64,000 bases of DNA from Chromobacterium subtsugae (GTDB lineage: Bacteria; Pseudomonadota; Gammaproteobacteria; Burkholderiales; Chromobacteriaceae), in NCBI RefSeq assembly GCF_001676875.1, contig NZ_JYKA01000003.1:186001-250000 (forward strand), in the 5' to 3' direction. Shown here one piece after another: positions 63,894 to 64,000 of the stretch (position 1 is the stretch's first letter; every line of letters begins with the position of its first letter). A model generated the notes under the pieces. It was given only the letters and a program-made list of their open reading frames with translations, was not told the DNA's origin and did no database searches. Position numbers and translations under genes: made by a program.

Positions 63894-64000
63894 TTACGCC
63901 GCGACGCCTTCGAGGCGCAGCACCTGCTCCAGCGCCGAAAAACAGGCGGGATCGATGGCGCTGCCCAGGCTGCGGCGCATGATGTCCAGGGTTTCCGCTA
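63894..64000 (-). CDS. 3' end of a leftward gene, possibly an HD-GYP phosphodiesterase
   Basis: Only the last 34 residues are visible, ending ETLDIMRRSLGSAIDP-ACFSALEQVLRLEG before TAA at 63896-63894. The pattern resembles the C-terminal helix of HD-GYP cyclic-di-GMP phosphodiesterases (typically IRxGAGxxFDP). Too short for a firm call; the remainder lies outside the window. Confidence 0.45.
   Translation of the reverse strand, partial: AETLDIMRRSLGSAIDPACFSALEQVLRLEGVAA

Noticed and set aside
1-64000. tRNA and rRNA genes
   Set aside because: I looked for cloverleaf-type GTTCRA segments and rRNA-like runs by eye and saw none I could support. A tRNAscan/Infernal run would be decisive.

Overview
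The window is about 64 kb of chromosome from a high-G+C Gram-negative bacterium. It is most likely a betaproteobacterium of the Chromobacterium/Neisseriales group. The evidence is the very G+C-rich coding sequence, a complete hcnABC cyanide synthase operon, a full flagellar rod/hook operon, several chemoreceptors and LolA/TonB-type envelope proteins. This placement is inference; no rRNA or tRNA gene was recognised in the window.

Layout. 0-5.4 kb: 3' part of a chemoreceptor, then a leftward binding-protein-dependent ABC importer with an intrinsic terminator between the binding-protein gene and the permeases. 5.5-8.7 kb: hcnABC with an ANR/FNR-type box correctly spaced from a -10. 9-15.8 kb: a duplicated envelope-protein pair, asparaginase, a six-unit non-coding repeat array with DnaA-box-like elements around a NadR-like kinase gene, an S4/PHP/YciO housekeeping run, and an inactive plus an active site-2 protease. 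15.8-21.2 kb: trpS, a BdlA-like double-PAS chemoreceptor and a TonB-dependent receptor. 21.4-32.3 kb: flgA divergent from flgBCDEFGHIJKL plus one unrecognised tail gene. 32.4-35.7 kb: a secreted phospholipase D-like protein and asparagine synthetase.

36.3-43.9 kb is an A+T-rich island. It is bounded exactly by a 48-bp inverted repeat (46/48 identical). It carries a c-type cytochrome, a p-hydroxybenzoate-hydroxylase-like flavoprotein with altered catalytic tyrosines, a lone class I glutamine amidotransferase, a PhzE-type 2-amino-2-deoxyisochorismate synthase, a glutathione transferase, a glutamate-racemase-like enzyme and a LysE-type exporter. No other phenazine gene, transposase or regulator is visible. 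This is the best candidate in the window for an undescribed system: a transferred chorismate-derived pathway with a racemase/exporter pair.

44.2-64 kb: an Lrp/LysE divergent pair, a large dCache-like chemoreceptor, polyphosphate kinase 2, a six-gene operon (LolD/MacB-like ABC pair, LolA-like carrier, outer-membrane barrel, LytS/LytTR two-component system), a frameshifted cupin gene, a SulP transporter, a hydroxyacid dehydrogenase, two HAD-type enzymes, an internally duplicated protein of unknown function, a DMT exporter and the 3' end of a leftward gene running off the window.
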